Assembly: GCA_037953745.1 (NCBI GenBank)
Contig: JBAKBP010004413.1
Coordinates: forward strand, 1-64,000
Source: Lithodes maja
Taxonomy: Eukaryota; Arthropoda; Malacostraca; Decapoda; Lithodidae
Direction of reading: 5' to 3'
Length of the DNA stretch: 64,000 bases
In this document: piece after piece, positions 10,671 to 21,737 of the stretch
How the letters are laid out: each line of letters opens with the position of its first letter
Numbering within the stretch: position 1 is the stretch's first letter
Program-made: the position numbers and the translations under genes
Notes under the pieces: generated by a model
What the model saw: only the letters and a program-made list of their open reading frames with translations
What the model was told of the DNA's origin: nothing
Databases searched by the model: none

Positions 10671-12486
10671 GACGTTAACCACTCCGTTAGAACCGCATGG
10701 CTTGTCCTACGACTCGCTAGGATCGCCAGGGCAGTGGATGTGGCTACAGTTGATGTATTGTTGTGTGCTTTATTTCATATGAAAGCTCGTGTCATGGGCA
10801 GTCCAGAAAGGCTCTTTGTTTTCACCCATGTCAAGGCTTTATATATTTAATTGCAAAGTATATGTTTTATCATTAAGTAGTAATGATAGGATTTGAATTG
10901 AGAGAGAGAGAGAGAGAGTAGAACAAAGTGAGAGGAGGCGCGCAGTGTTTTGCTATACTCGATGACGTCATAGCTGGCTGGCCTCGTGGGGATTCGTTGA
11001 AGGAGTTTTTTACCATGCTTTGTGACGTCATGTTTGGCTAGCTTCTTTATTATTGGCTAGAGGACTTGTTACCGCTTTTTTCCCACGCGGCTCGAGCTAG
11101 TGCTAGTATATATACAGCTCCCTCGCCACTCTCTCCCTCAGATCTGGTTTCTAGAACGCATCCCTCTTATCCCTTTGATACCTGTCCCACACTCTGCACC
11201 TGAGAACCTTTAACTCTGCCTATCTCTCTCATTTTCCATATCTTTCACCACCTTTTATTAATATTATACCCCCTCTGGTTAACTCTGCATAATCAGCTTC
11301 ATGCTGGCGAGTTATATTGTGCGTTAAGGTCTTATATAACCCATGTATGTTAGTTGTTAAGATAAGTGATCACGAAGCATTGGTTGGCATTCATATTGTT
11401 CAGTACCGCTTCCTATAATTATTAGTGTTCTGCTGGATTAGATAATACTAGACTAGGAGTCTGATACTATAAGGTATTGTTTCCGATGGGTGCTGGCTTT
11501 AGTTAAAAGCTGCACGACATACCTGAGAACTGGAGTTGATTGGGTAAATTCTAGTCTGTGTGCCATTGAGAGTAAAGCATGCACGAATGAGGGCTTTTTG
11601 CCTATACCATTCTGCACTGTTCTAAGCTCGTTGTTTGTCTATGAGGTACGCCAGGAGAACGTTTAATACTTCGGTATTAAGGTTTCTCAAGAGAGCTACC
11701 CTTCCCTATAACATAATATTTGACGCACAGACTTGAGATTTGCACTAGGCTATGCGGCATGCCATGCGCACCAGTATCTTGTATCATTGACTCTGGCTAG
11801 ACTTTATCAGTCACAGTAGACATTAAGTATATTAAACCAATTACTCTTTTTATGCATACCCGTTTATGATTACACTAGCATTTTGCAGCCTAGTTTGATG
11901 TATTGAGACACAAACGACTTAGGCTGTTTTTGTTGATAGGAATACTGCATTGTCGTGGCGATTATTATTATTGTTGTGGCGTTTAGGATATTCTTGGCTC
12001 CGACTGCATTATATCTCCTGCCTTTTTGTGTGCATAGCCTGCACGAGCATTGTTCCGCTGCCTGCCTTTTTGGGTTCCATTTCCGATTCGAGCATCTTGA
12101 TAGCATCTAACATTTAAAGAAGATTCCTTGTTGGTGTTGAAGGACTTTAGTGCACTTTCTTTCATGCAGGAGTGCCTGACATTTATTGATTAAAGTAACG
12201 TAAGCTGTAACTTCTCTTACCACCTTACTTTGCATACCATAACCAAGCACCTTCGGTTATAGGTAGTAATAGGCTGTTTTCACATAACATTAAGCCTAGA
12301 GTAGACGCACATTTATTGAGAGTTTAATAACCTATTATTGCATATAGAACTCTGGAGAGTATTTGTGTTCTTTGTTCACTGGGAATATACATCAGAGGTT
12401 GGATCTAGCGCTTTCCGTTGTAGCATTTATGCCATTACTAGTCCAATGAATAAGAACCCTGATATATTTAAACCTCAGTCGTAACA
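10668..12486 (+). mobile_element. Solo LTR (family 2, Gmr1-related termini), 1819 bp
   Basis: Starts TGTGACGTTAACC and ends CAGTCGTAACA, bounded by ATAT on both sides (a TSD, although inside AT-rich DNA). A second copy with the same ends lies at 14859-16077 plus 26581-27174. Its ends match those of the Gmr1-like LTRs (TGTGACG...GTAACA) and its length equals theirs, but the interior is largely different. No internal coding region is attached, so it is a solo LTR left by LTR-LTR recombination or a fragment. Confidence 0.85.
10963..11140 (+). promoter_or_regulatory. LTR promoter: duplicated CRE, TATA and initiator
   Basis: Two perfect CRE palindromes TGACGTCA (10963-10970 and 11023-11030) lie 60 bp apart within a ~60 bp imperfect direct repeat. 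TATATATA starts at 11107 and an initiator-like CTCAGATC has its A at 11140, 33 bp downstream. A (GA)n tract lies at 10896-10918. In the second solo LTR the first CRE is mutated (TAACGTCA) and the second is kept (15208-15215). CRE sites bind ATF/CREB-type factors; regulation by them is inference. Confidence 0.7.
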
Positions 12487-12497
12487 ATATATTTATG

Positions 12498-12530
<33 letters not shown>

Positions 12531-13727
12531 ATCTATCTATTTATTTATCTATCTATCTATTTTTCTATCTATGTGCTAGCGTTTTTCCTTATCACCACTT
12601 TACCTCTTCCTCTTTTCCTCCACCCATCGTTCACAGACTATATATCAAGCCTTCCGTGAAAGGCTGTAAATTTTCTCCATCGTTTTGGCCCCGCTTCAGA
12701 TTTTCTTCGATCAATTTCCAGACTTTTCCAGATTTCTTTGCTTAAATCCTTATAATCTTCTTAGCCCTTTCAGCACCATGACGCCTTCTTCTCTTTGATT
12801 CTGGCTAAAATTAGATTATTTTATGCAGTTTTAGAATGACCTACGTTACTAAGAGGGTTTTATTGAGATCGTATTTACCCATTTGAGTCGTATAGGTAGA
12901 TCACAAACTAAAGAAACCCGTCTAATGGTAACCAAAATATGATGAACATTTCGTAATGGTGGTGAAGGGGTAAATCACTCACTTCTATACATTTCTCTTA
13001 TATCCATAGATCCGCATTCCAAAGAAACTACCATTATTGTCGGGGGCAATTATCATGGTTTTGTGGTATTCCTAGCAGTCAACAACAGGTCTAATGCTCA
13101 TTATGCTAGGATGCTAATTACGAATAGGTAAGGACGTGTTCTCCCTGTTCAGCAAATTTATTGTTTCTTTAAAAAATGGTAGTCGAAAATACCGGTTCAA
13201 TATTAATCTTCCTTCAAAAACCTGCTACATTTTCCAACCAGTAGTGACGTAGTTCGTTAATTAAATATTGGCACTGTTCGACAGCCTAATTGTGATAGGA
13301 CTTTTTTGTGTACTATCATATACACCATCTCCAGTACTTAAGTGTTCTAGCCCAAGGATGAACCATTATGGAATCACACCCTTTCCCTTTCTATGTGTTC
13401 CTAGCAATTGGTGACGAACCACCAATTTGAAAGGCCGGTAGGTTTTTCTACCGAAAAACGTAAACATTTGCCTTGAAGGTGAATCTGGGGATCATATTTG
13501 TATATGTTTTATTTATTTATTTATTTTATTTTTTTGAACGGCAATATGTTAAGGTGTGCTTAGCTTCAGTAGCTGCTAGGCTAGGGGGCAATTACAAAAA
13601 TAAAAATAAGTAAATATATAAATAGATAGATATATAAATAAATAAAGGCAAAACCAATCTAAACCTGAACAATAATAAAAACAAACACAAATACCACAAT
13701 GACCTCCTATTACGTTGGATCATAATT
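12487..13727. other. No gene recognised; microsatellites
   Basis: Begins with (AT)n, (GT)n and (TATC)n tracts (12487-12565). A (TTTA)n run and a short inverted AAATAAATA tract lie at 13505-13670. No element or gene could be identified in the rest. Confidence 0.5.
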
Positions 13728-14036
13728 AGTGAAATGTCGGGCGAACAAAGGGAATTTAACCCTCCCGAAAATCTCCAGCCGGCGGGGATTCAAACTGTGG
13801 TTAGTGACCTCAGTAGGTCCGGTCACCCCAGGTTTGCCCGCTAACCCACTCTGCCACCTCGAACGTTAAAAGGATAGTAACCTTAGTCCTCCTTGAAAGA
13901 ACCAGTTTGATAGTCTAATGGATAGCATCTCGTGATGGATTTCTTGGACTTCACCATCATGACTATTTTACACTACCCCAAACGTCAACTCGGGTAGCAG
14001 AGTATTTGGGTGGCGGGATTTTTGTAAGGGCATTAT
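13728..14036 (-). repeat. tRNA-like SINE (type D), first copy of a direct repeat
   Basis: About 309 bp, repeated at 14210-14520. On the minus strand the segment around 13862-13779 has GAGGTGGCAGAGTGGG (A-box-like) and GTTTGAATCCCC (B-box-like), with a long middle arm, so a tRNA with a long variable arm is a possible ancestor. The B-box here is one base off consensus. Confidence 0.6.
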
Positions 14037-14209
14037 ACAACATCCTTCTTTGACTAGGCTAGACCCTAGCCGAAATTTAAACGTCTTCAGGTAACGTAGC
14101 CATATCACCCCAACATTTTCAATAGTTCATTTTTTTTTTAGATGCCTGGCGCAGGTTCTCGTGATGGGTGCTCTATCTAGCTACCGGATCACGCACCCTG
14201 GCTGCCACC

Positions 14210-14520
14210 AGTGAAATGTCGGGTTAACTAAGGGAATTTAACCCTCCCGAAAATCTCCAGCCGGCGCAGGGATTCGAACCGTGGTTAGTGACCTCAGTAG
14301 GTCCAGTCACCCCAGGTTCGCGTGCTAACCCACTCTGCCACCTCGGACGTTAGTAGGATAGTAACCTTAGTCCTCCTTGAAAGAACCAGGTTGATCGTCT
14401 TGTGGATATCATCACGTGATGGGTTTCCTAGACTTCACCATAATGACTATTTTACACTACCCCAAACGTCAACTCGGGTAGTAGAGTATTTGGGTGGCGC
14501 GATTTTTGTGAGGGCATTAC
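14210..14520 (-). repeat. tRNA-like SINE (type D), second copy of a direct repeat
   Basis: Second copy of the 13728-14036 unit in the same orientation. It retains a perfect B-box GGTTCGAATCCC on the minus strand. The 170 bp between the copies is not repeated, so this is either two SINE insertions or a segmental duplication. Confidence 0.6.
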
Positions 14521-14529
14521 AATTATTAT

Positions 14530-14858
14530 ATTCCTTCACCATATACGTGCTAACCTACCTACCCATCGTGACCATATCCTCCACCAGCTACCTCAATAAC
14601 TACCACCCCCTCCTATACCCTATCCATCGTGAAGACTCCATCCTCCACCAGCTCCCTCAATAACTACCACCCCCTCCTATACCCTATCCATCGTGAACAC
14701 TCCATCCTCCACCAGCTCCCCCAATAACTACCATCCCCTCATATCCCCTATCCATCGTGAACACTCCATCCTCCATCAGCTACCTCAATAACTACCACCC
14801 CCTCCTATCCCCTACCCATCGTGAACACTCCACCCTCCTCCAGCTCCCCAATAACTAC
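14530..14858. repeat. Minisatellite, ~60 bp unit (left half)
   Basis: Units contain CTCAATAACTACCACCCCCT and CCTATCCATCGTGAACACTC. The array resumes at 27175, so a 12.3 kb nest of LTR elements was inserted into it. Confidence 0.9.
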
Positions 14859-16077
14859 TGTGACGTTAACCACTCCGTTAGAACCGCATGGCTTGTCCTA
14901 CAGTGACTCGCTAGGATCGCCAGGGCAGTGGATGTGGCTACAGTTCATGTATTATTGTATGCTTTATTTCATATGAAAGCTCGTGTCATGGGCAGTCCAG
15001 AAAGGCTCTTTGTTTTCGCCCATGTCAAGGCTTTATATATTTAATTGCAAAGTATATGTTTTATCATTAAGTAGTAATGATAGGATTTGAGAGAGAGAGA
15101 GTACAACAGAGTGAGAGGAGGCGCGTAGTGTTTTTTGCCATGCTCGATAACGTCACGGCTGGCTGGCCTCTTGGGGATTGGTTGGAGGAGTTTTTTACCA
15201 TGCTTGGTGACGTCATGTTTGGCTGGCTTCTTTGTCATTGGCTGAAGGAATTGTTACCGCTTTGACTACGCGGTGCAAGCTAGTGCTAGTATATATACAG
15301 CTCTCTTGCCACTCTCTCCCTCAGATCTGGTTTCTAGAACGCATCCCTCTTATCCCTTTGATACCTGTCTCCCTTCCTTCACCTGAGAACCTTTTCCTCT
15401 GCCTATCTCTCTCATTTTCCATATCTTTCACCATCTTTTATTAATATTATACCCCCTCTGGTTAACTCTGCATAATCAGCTTCATGCTGGCCAGTTGTAT
15501 TGTGCGTTAAGGTCTTATATAACCCATGTATGTTAGTTGTTAAGATAAGTTGATCACGAAGCATTGGTTGGCATTCATATTGTTTAGTACCGCTTCCTAT
15601 AATTATTAGTGTTCTGCTGCATTAGATAATGCTAGACTAGGAGTCTGATACTATAAGGTATTGTTTCCGATGGGTGCTGGCTTTAGTTAAAAGCTGCACG
15701 ACATACCTGAGAACTGGAGTTGATTGGGTAAATTCTAGTCTATGTGCCATTGAGAATAGAGCATGCACAAATGAGGGCTTTTTGCCTATACCATTTTGCA
15801 CTGTTCTAAGCTCGTTGTTTGTCTTTGAGGTACGCCAGGAGAACGCTTAATACTTCGGTATTAAGGTTTCTCAAGAGGGCTACCCTTCATTATAACGTAA
15901 TATTTGACGCACAGACTTGAGATTTGCACTAGGCTATGCGGCATGCCATGCGCACCAGTATCTCATATCATTGACTCTAGCTAGACTTTATCAGTCATAG
16001 TAGACATTAAGTATATTAACCCAATTACTCTTATTATGCATACCCGTTTATGATTACACAGGCATTTCGCAGCCTAG
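14859..16077 (+). mobile_element. Second solo LTR (family 2), left part
   Basis: Homologous to 10668-11889. Starts TGTGACGTTAACC after CTAC. It is interrupted at CTAG (16074-16077) by Gmr1-like copy A and resumes at 26577. The outer target duplication CTAC is at 14855-14858 and 27175-27178. Confidence 0.9.
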
Positions 16078-17896
16078 TGTGACGCACCCAGTGCGTGGCA
16101 ACGCAACCTGATTGTACTCCTTGGTACTCCACTGTACCGCCACTGTGCGGTACCTCTGTACCGCTGTACCGTGCTGGCTGCCTATATTGAGTGTGACAAC
16201 GTATAACTATGTTCTTTGTATCTCTGCAAAGGTCTCGTCATGTGCTAACCAGTGGTGGGTTTTGTTTTAAGCCATGTCGAGACCTTCCATTTAATATGTA
16301 GTATCAATAGAGAAGTTGATAGATAAGACAATGGGAGTTCAGAGAGAGAGAGTGAGTTGGGCTTCAGAGCGAGAGGGTAGCAATGCGCCACGCTGCCGGG
16401 CGGGTGGTTGCCAGACGTATGGACCGGTTGGCAGCCTTGCGCTTATAGCTAGGCGCGACAGGGTTGGTAGTCCATTGCCGCCTGCCTATGCTGCCTGGGC
16501 TGCCCATGTTGTCGTACTGCACATTGCCTGGAGGCTCGCTGTGTGTTCCATGATTAGGTTGCCTAGAACCTTTGAGATTCTAACATCCCTTGCCCTCTCT
16601 CCCAACTTCTCACGGTTGCACTCTTTCTCTCTGACGACATTACTCTCATTTCATTCTTCTCTCTATTTAAATGCATACCCTTCCCTTGAGGTCCTAAAGG
16701 AGTTTCAGCACTCACCTCTCGTATTACTCTTAGGACAAGCATATATTTACATGTATTAGATTTAAGGGGTTAATGTGAACAGCGATCTTCTTGATGAGGA
16801 TAGTTGGTGAACGTTCTACATGTTCACGAGTTATATGCCCAGCTCATCATCCAATTTGTGACTAGACTAGTGCCATGTGTAAGAGCCCGACCATGCCCAG
16901 GAGTTGTCTGTAGAGGGGCGAGGACTTAGCCTTGATTTGCCTACCGAGCCAGGAGCGAGTGCAGTACCAGAGACTACAGCTCGCTCGTAGTGCCGGTATA
17001 GTAGAGTAACGTAATTTATCTGTCCTTGTGTTCTCTACAGTCTTTTCCTGGGTTCTCGCTTTCGGTGCTGGGACTCGTTGTTCCTGTGACTTGGCCTGCT
17101 AGCTAGAACACATGGGGATGATGAGTGGGATATATCTTTATTTTACTATGCATTGCAGCTCTCTTTAAGTTTATGTATGTAACACTTTACAATACACATT
17201 ACTCACACACAAGACAACACTATTAATACTTTCATGTATCAATTAACTGCACTGTCGTTTTGCTGCTGTGTCCGGAGTTCTGTTGCGTAGGGCGCATACG
17301 GACTCGGAGGGGAGACAGAGTGAGAGAAGCGAAGTAGCCTATGCGGTAGTAGGCTACCGGCGCAGTACTGTTGCCTGCAACCTTTTAGTTATTCCAAGTA
17401 TAGATTCATTATTATAATAAGTGACTACTATTTATGTTCCTTCCATGTGTATTATTAGGTATCTACTGGATCATGAACATCTTGTATGCTACATGCTAGT
17501 GCATGTTAGTAGGGGACAGTTATTCTAGTGCACGCGCTTTCAAGTAGGCGTGTACATTTGTCATTTAGCATTTCACTGTCATACCTTTAGCCTGCTTCTA
17601 TTCTACATTATTAGAGGCTTAATATTAACGTAGTTTCTTGAGTATTGCATTTCTTTAGTAATAACGTAACCTATAAATGTCTGAGGGAGTTTAGCCTCAT
17701 AGCCTACCCCTGTTGTACACTTTCGCCGAGTTAAGGTACCTCGTTACCATAGACGATAACTCTGTAGGGCGTTGGTGCTTTTGTTGTCTGGAGCATATAG
17801 TATTTGGGACTGGAATCGAGCGTGTCGTTGTCACATAAGCCATTTCTGTCCTACGATCAAGAATCCCGAATATGTATTGCCGATCCAGCCGTAACA
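16078..17896 (+). repeat. 5' LTR of Gmr1-like copy A
   Basis: TGTGACGCACCC ... CCAGCCGTAACA. The first ~100 bp contain several GGTAC/GTACC half-palindromes. A (GA)n tract lies at 16339-16352 and a TATTTAAA box near 16664, with a TTTCAGC initiator-like site ~43 bp further on, a weak promoter match. A 147-codon frame inside is repeated in the other LTR and has no protein-like features. Confidence 0.92.
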
Positions 17897-17899
17897 AAA

Positions 17900-17917
17900 T
17901 GGCGACCTTGCACAAGA
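17900..17917 (+). promoter_or_regulatory. Candidate primer-binding site
   Basis: TGGCGACCTTGCACAAGA begins 3 bp after the 5' LTR. A TGG start is typical because the site pairs with the CCA end of a tRNA. I cannot name the tRNA with confidence. The same sequence follows the LTR of copy B. Confidence 0.6.
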
Positions 17918-18137
17918 TTCAGTAGTATCCTATCACATGTTTTTGGAGAACTATTCTATGCTACCTAGTAGAGCTGGCTAGAATTTTCTTGCATATTGGA
18001 GGAATTTTTATTGTGTCATTATTGTATTGGTGGACTTGCAGATTGTTTCGTTAGGGGTGTCTAGAGTAGAGTCATTCAAGCATCTTTAACATTTTGTGAG
18101 TCGAGACTGCAATTAGTAATAAGCACTTTTTTTTTTT

Positions 18138-19090
18138 ATGAACAGCAATTGTATAACCAGCACTATGTCTAATGACTCATCATTTACGGGGGAGGATAAC
18201 ACGGTACAGCCTAGTGACCAGCAAGTACAACAGATATTTAGGGAGGGGAGTGTTATAAGTGGAGAGAGGGATGCCCGGGCATTTTTGCAGACACCTTTGA
18301 CCGAACAGCGCCTGCAGGCTATTGATTGTTACGGTCTTCGCTGTTTAGCCACGGTTTTGGGGCGGGACTGTCCTGACAGTTGGCCCAAGAAGAATTTGGT
18401 GGCATGTTTGTTGGGTGATGGCGATGGGGCGGTGGGTGGAGTGGGGTCTTGGGGGGTTCCCTCCAAGCCTCCATTCCACTCTACCCCTGAGCTGGGCCCT
18501 CAGCCAGCGAGTCTTAGCACGATGCAGCAGGAGGGTTCTCAAGGGCAAGCTGGCTTACCCATAAACACGTCTCGGTGTGGATCCCCCATTTTGTGCTCTC
18601 CCCCCCCAGGCCTGTCTCCTGAGATGTTATTTCAGCTAGAACTAGCTAAGTTTAAGCTGCAGGAGACTCAGATACAACAGGCTAGTATAGAACGCATAGA
18701 GGTTGCTAGAATCCAAGCCAATCAGGATGCAACCAGGTACCAGGCTGAAATGGATGTCGAGAGTCTAGAGTAGAGACTAGGCGGGCGTCATCTCGGTGGT
18801 GGGCACCGGGTTACAGACTCACTTTCGCATTTAATTAAGTTAGTACCCGCATTTGATGAGACAGCAGTGACTGAGTTTTTTTGCTCGTTTCGAAAAGAAG
18901 TGTCGTGAGTATGACTGGCCGGAGGTTAAATGGGCAGCATTAGTTTCATCACGTCTAGTGGGTAAGGGGTTGAAAGCCTACGATGCACTGTCACTGGACG
19001 AGAGTGTCGTGTATGGACTGGTGAAGGAGGCTGTGCTCCGGGCCTACGAACTGCAACCCGAAACTTATAGATTGAAGTTCCGTGGCGTGA
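18138..19090 (+). pseudogene. gag N-terminal half, Gmr1-like copy A (frameshifted)
   Basis: Gag structural polyprotein, first part. It starts at ATG 18138 and matches copy B residues 1-315. After residue ~207 a single-base deletion (GTCGAGAGTC here, GTCGAGAAGTC in copy B) shifts the frame to a stop at 18773; an extra T in a T run near 18878 restores it. Features by comparison with copy B: a Pro/Gly-rich segment, a charged helix rich in Gln/Glu (about 160-210, possible coiled coil), and the start of the capsid-like core. The CR1-like insertion cuts the frame right after the FRGV segment, so no full Gag can be made. Confidence 0.88.
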
Positions 19091-19094
19091 GTAC

Positions 19095-20326
19095 AAAGTA
19101 CAAAGGAGTACAAAGGAAATCAAGCAACAACAGATCTAGTGACCCTTCTAGGCTGCTTGTCCTCCAAAACACTGAGGATCAAGTGTCCAAACAGTGGTTT
19201 AGAGTGGGTAAGGGAACATTGGAAAGGGAACTACTGCCCTGCCACTAACGTGGCAGGACTAGGAAGTTAGTAGGGGACATATGGGTTAGTAACTGAGGGG
19301 AGGATAAAGTTATTCATTTACAAACGCAGTCAGTCGCGGGTTTGATGCGAGATATTTGTCTAGGCGGAATTTAAATGAATCAACGGTGCTGCAGTCTATA
19401 ACGTTTCGGGGAAGCCCATTCCACAAGTTGACAACTCGATTGAAGAAGAAATTCTTAGATTCGTGCGAGTTAAAAGATTTACCAATAATTTTGCAACCGT
19501 TTCCCCGTGTGTAATTAGATTGGTCGATAGTGAAGTACTTACTACAGTTCATATTGTCGATGCCTTTGATGATTTTGAACACTTGAATTAAGTCGCCTCT
19601 TAATCTGCGCTGGGTTAAAGGAAATAGATTTAATTCTCTAAGACGCTCTTCGTATGGTTTGTTCTTTAGGCTAGGTATCATTTTGGTAACTCTACGTTGA
19701 ACTCGTTCTAGCTTGTTTATATCTTTTTGGTAATAAGGGCACCAGGATTGAACGCAGTATTCCAGAAGAGGGCGGACTAAGGAATTGTAAAGGGTTAGGA
19801 TAACTTCTTTGGATTTATGCTCAAATGACCTGCCTATAAAGCCAATTATTTTGTTTGCCTTCTTAACAACTTCTGAACATTGTTGACTCGGTTTTAGGTT
19901 ACTCGATATTGTTCCTCCCAGATCAGTTTCTCTGTTTACATTCTTAAGCTGAGTGCCATTCATCGAATAGTTTGCTTTCTCATTTAGGTATCCGACATGT
20001 AGTACTTTACATTTATCCGCATTGAAACTCATTTGCCAAATTTGGGCCCAACATGACAATTTATCTAGATTGTGTTGCATATCGTCAACTTGTTCTTTTG
20101 AGAGTACGCTATTTGCAATTTTTGTATCGTCAGCAAATTTTGAGATTGTGCAGGTGAGACCCTCATCTATGTCGTTGATGTAAATTAGAAAGATAATTGG
20201 TCCTAGTACCGATCCCTGGGGTACCCCGCTACTTACATTGGTCCATTTAGATGCCTTACCGTTTATGACTACTCTTTGCTTTCTGTTGTTGAGCCAATTT
20301 TCTATCCATTTCAACACACCGTAACA
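19095..20326 (-). mobile_element. CR1-like fragment, copy 3, inserted in gag
   Basis: 5'-truncated member of the same family as 2883-7985: 3' terminus (GTACAAAG repeats) at 19095, 3' UTR, RT C-terminal half. The empty site in copy B reads GCGTGAATAAGAAGAGCG. Here GCGTGA precedes the element and TAAGAAGAGCG follows it, with a few extra bases (AACACAG) and no clear TSD. It must be younger than copy A. Confidence 0.92.
19310..20317 (-). pseudogene. CR1-like RT, C-terminal half (copy 3)
   Basis: 335 codons without a stop: part of the RT palm with GVPQGSVLGPI and FADDTKI (catalytic Asp pair), then thumb and the C-terminal region (LRPLLEYCVQSWCPYY, RRLRGDLIQVFKI). The endonuclease and RT fingers are missing because the copy is 5' truncated at about 20323. 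This is the best-preserved stretch of the family's RT in the window, with no frameshift, in keeping with recent insertion. One difference from its relatives is DLGGTI where the others have DLGVTI. Confidence 0.85.
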
Positions 20327-20332
20327 CAGTAA

Positions 20333-21719
20333 GAAGAGCGACGTCAGTTTTATGGAGCACGCACGGGACTTAACAGATGCATGTAATAACTGGTTTCGGT
20401 CCGAGCACGCAGAGTCGGCTGAGGAAATTAAGCAACTTTTCTATCTGGAACAGTTTTACAAATGTACTGGAACCGATCTAACGCTGAACATTAAGGAAAA
20501 ATGTCCCAAGACAGTAGAGGAGGCTGCCAAGATGGCAGACTTCAGATTATCATTGATTCGTGGTTGCGGTGCCGCTCAGAGGGCTGAGTCAGGGCAGAAG
20601 GGGCGCTATACCCCACCCACCAGAGTTTTCGATAATAACAAATCCTATGACACACATAACCACACTAAATGCATTGCACCTAATAACACCTACAAACACA
20701 AGCCTCTCCCGTTTACTAAAGGTCAGGCCCCTTCTTCGCCCGCACAAGGGAAGAAGCCCATTGGGGATGTGAAATGTTACAAATGTCAGAAGCTAGGCCA
20801 TTATTCACGTGAGTGCCCTAGTAACACTCCCGCTAAGCCGGTGTCATTGGTTCACAGTATCGGTGTGTCTCTGAAGGCTGCAGCAACTGCCCGGGGTAGG
20901 TTGTCAGCAGCTGAGGCACACGCGGTAAAGAAGCGTACGGAAGGCTCGACACCTGTCCGGGACACTTTCTGTAGCCATCGGGGGCACGGGTTTGTGAGCT
21001 GGGGGAGTGAACTACGGAGGGTTGACTTGCTGAGGGATACGGGGGCTTCGCAAACTTTGTTGAGGAACTTCACAGGGAAACCGATAAATGCGGCCAGAGT
21101 TGTTGTGGTGCAGGGTATAAATGCTACGAGGTCATACCCACTTGTGAGGTTGGAGTTGAGAGTGGGAGAGGTGTGCAGGGAGCTGGATGTAGGGATCGTT
21201 GAGTGTTTGCCAGTTGAGGGCGTCGACCTTCTTCTCGGCAACGACTTTGCGGTGCCCACTTCCGGGACTCCACCCTTAGTCGTTGCCGAGAGGGCGGCCG
21301 ACGTGGATGGTGAGAATCGGGAATGGGTTGGGAGGTGCCAACAGGATGAGATGGCCTGTGTGGTAACCCGATCTCGCTCTGCGGCTCCTGCACAGCCTAG
21401 CACTCAACCTCGGGGACAGTGGAGGAAGGATCAGGAGAAGGTTGCTAAGGGCAGGAAAAGGGACATTGATTCTGCTGCACTTCTCGGTGATTCGGTACTT
21501 GGACCTATAATAAACACGGGAGTTGACTCTGGCCCAGATATGGTGTGTAACAAGGCAGAGTTGGGTAAGACTTCGCGTGAGGCAAGAGCTGTAGCGAGAG
21601 CCACTAAGGCAGTAGAGCCTACTAGCCGGGGTAATGTCTTATTAAAAAACCATCTTGATGCATTGACGCCCAGGGACATTAGTGAGCAGCAGCTGCAAGA
21701 CGCTAGCCTAGCTCGTTAA
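20333..21719 (+). pseudogene. gag C-terminus and protease, Gmr1-like copy A
   Basis: Continues Gag after the CR1-like insertion. It contains the end of the capsid, including EEIKQLFYLEQFYKCTGTDL (SCAN-like helix region), a CCHC zinc knuckle CYKCQKLGHYSREC, and an aspartic protease with LLRDTGASQTLL (active-site DTG) and a DLLLGNDF flap-end motif. The frame runs into a TAA at 21717-21719 where copy B has TAT (Tyr), then stays open in the same frame, so Gag, protease and Pol were one continuous frame in the parent. The first in-frame ATG after the insertion is 20352. Confidence 0.9.
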
Positions 21720-21737
21720 AGCAATGGTGCCATAGAG

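Noticed and set aside
16316..16759. 147-codon frame, repeated at 24996-25439
   Set aside because: It lies inside the Gmr1-like LTR and is duplicated only because LTRs are; no protein-like motif, and it is broken in copy B LTRs.
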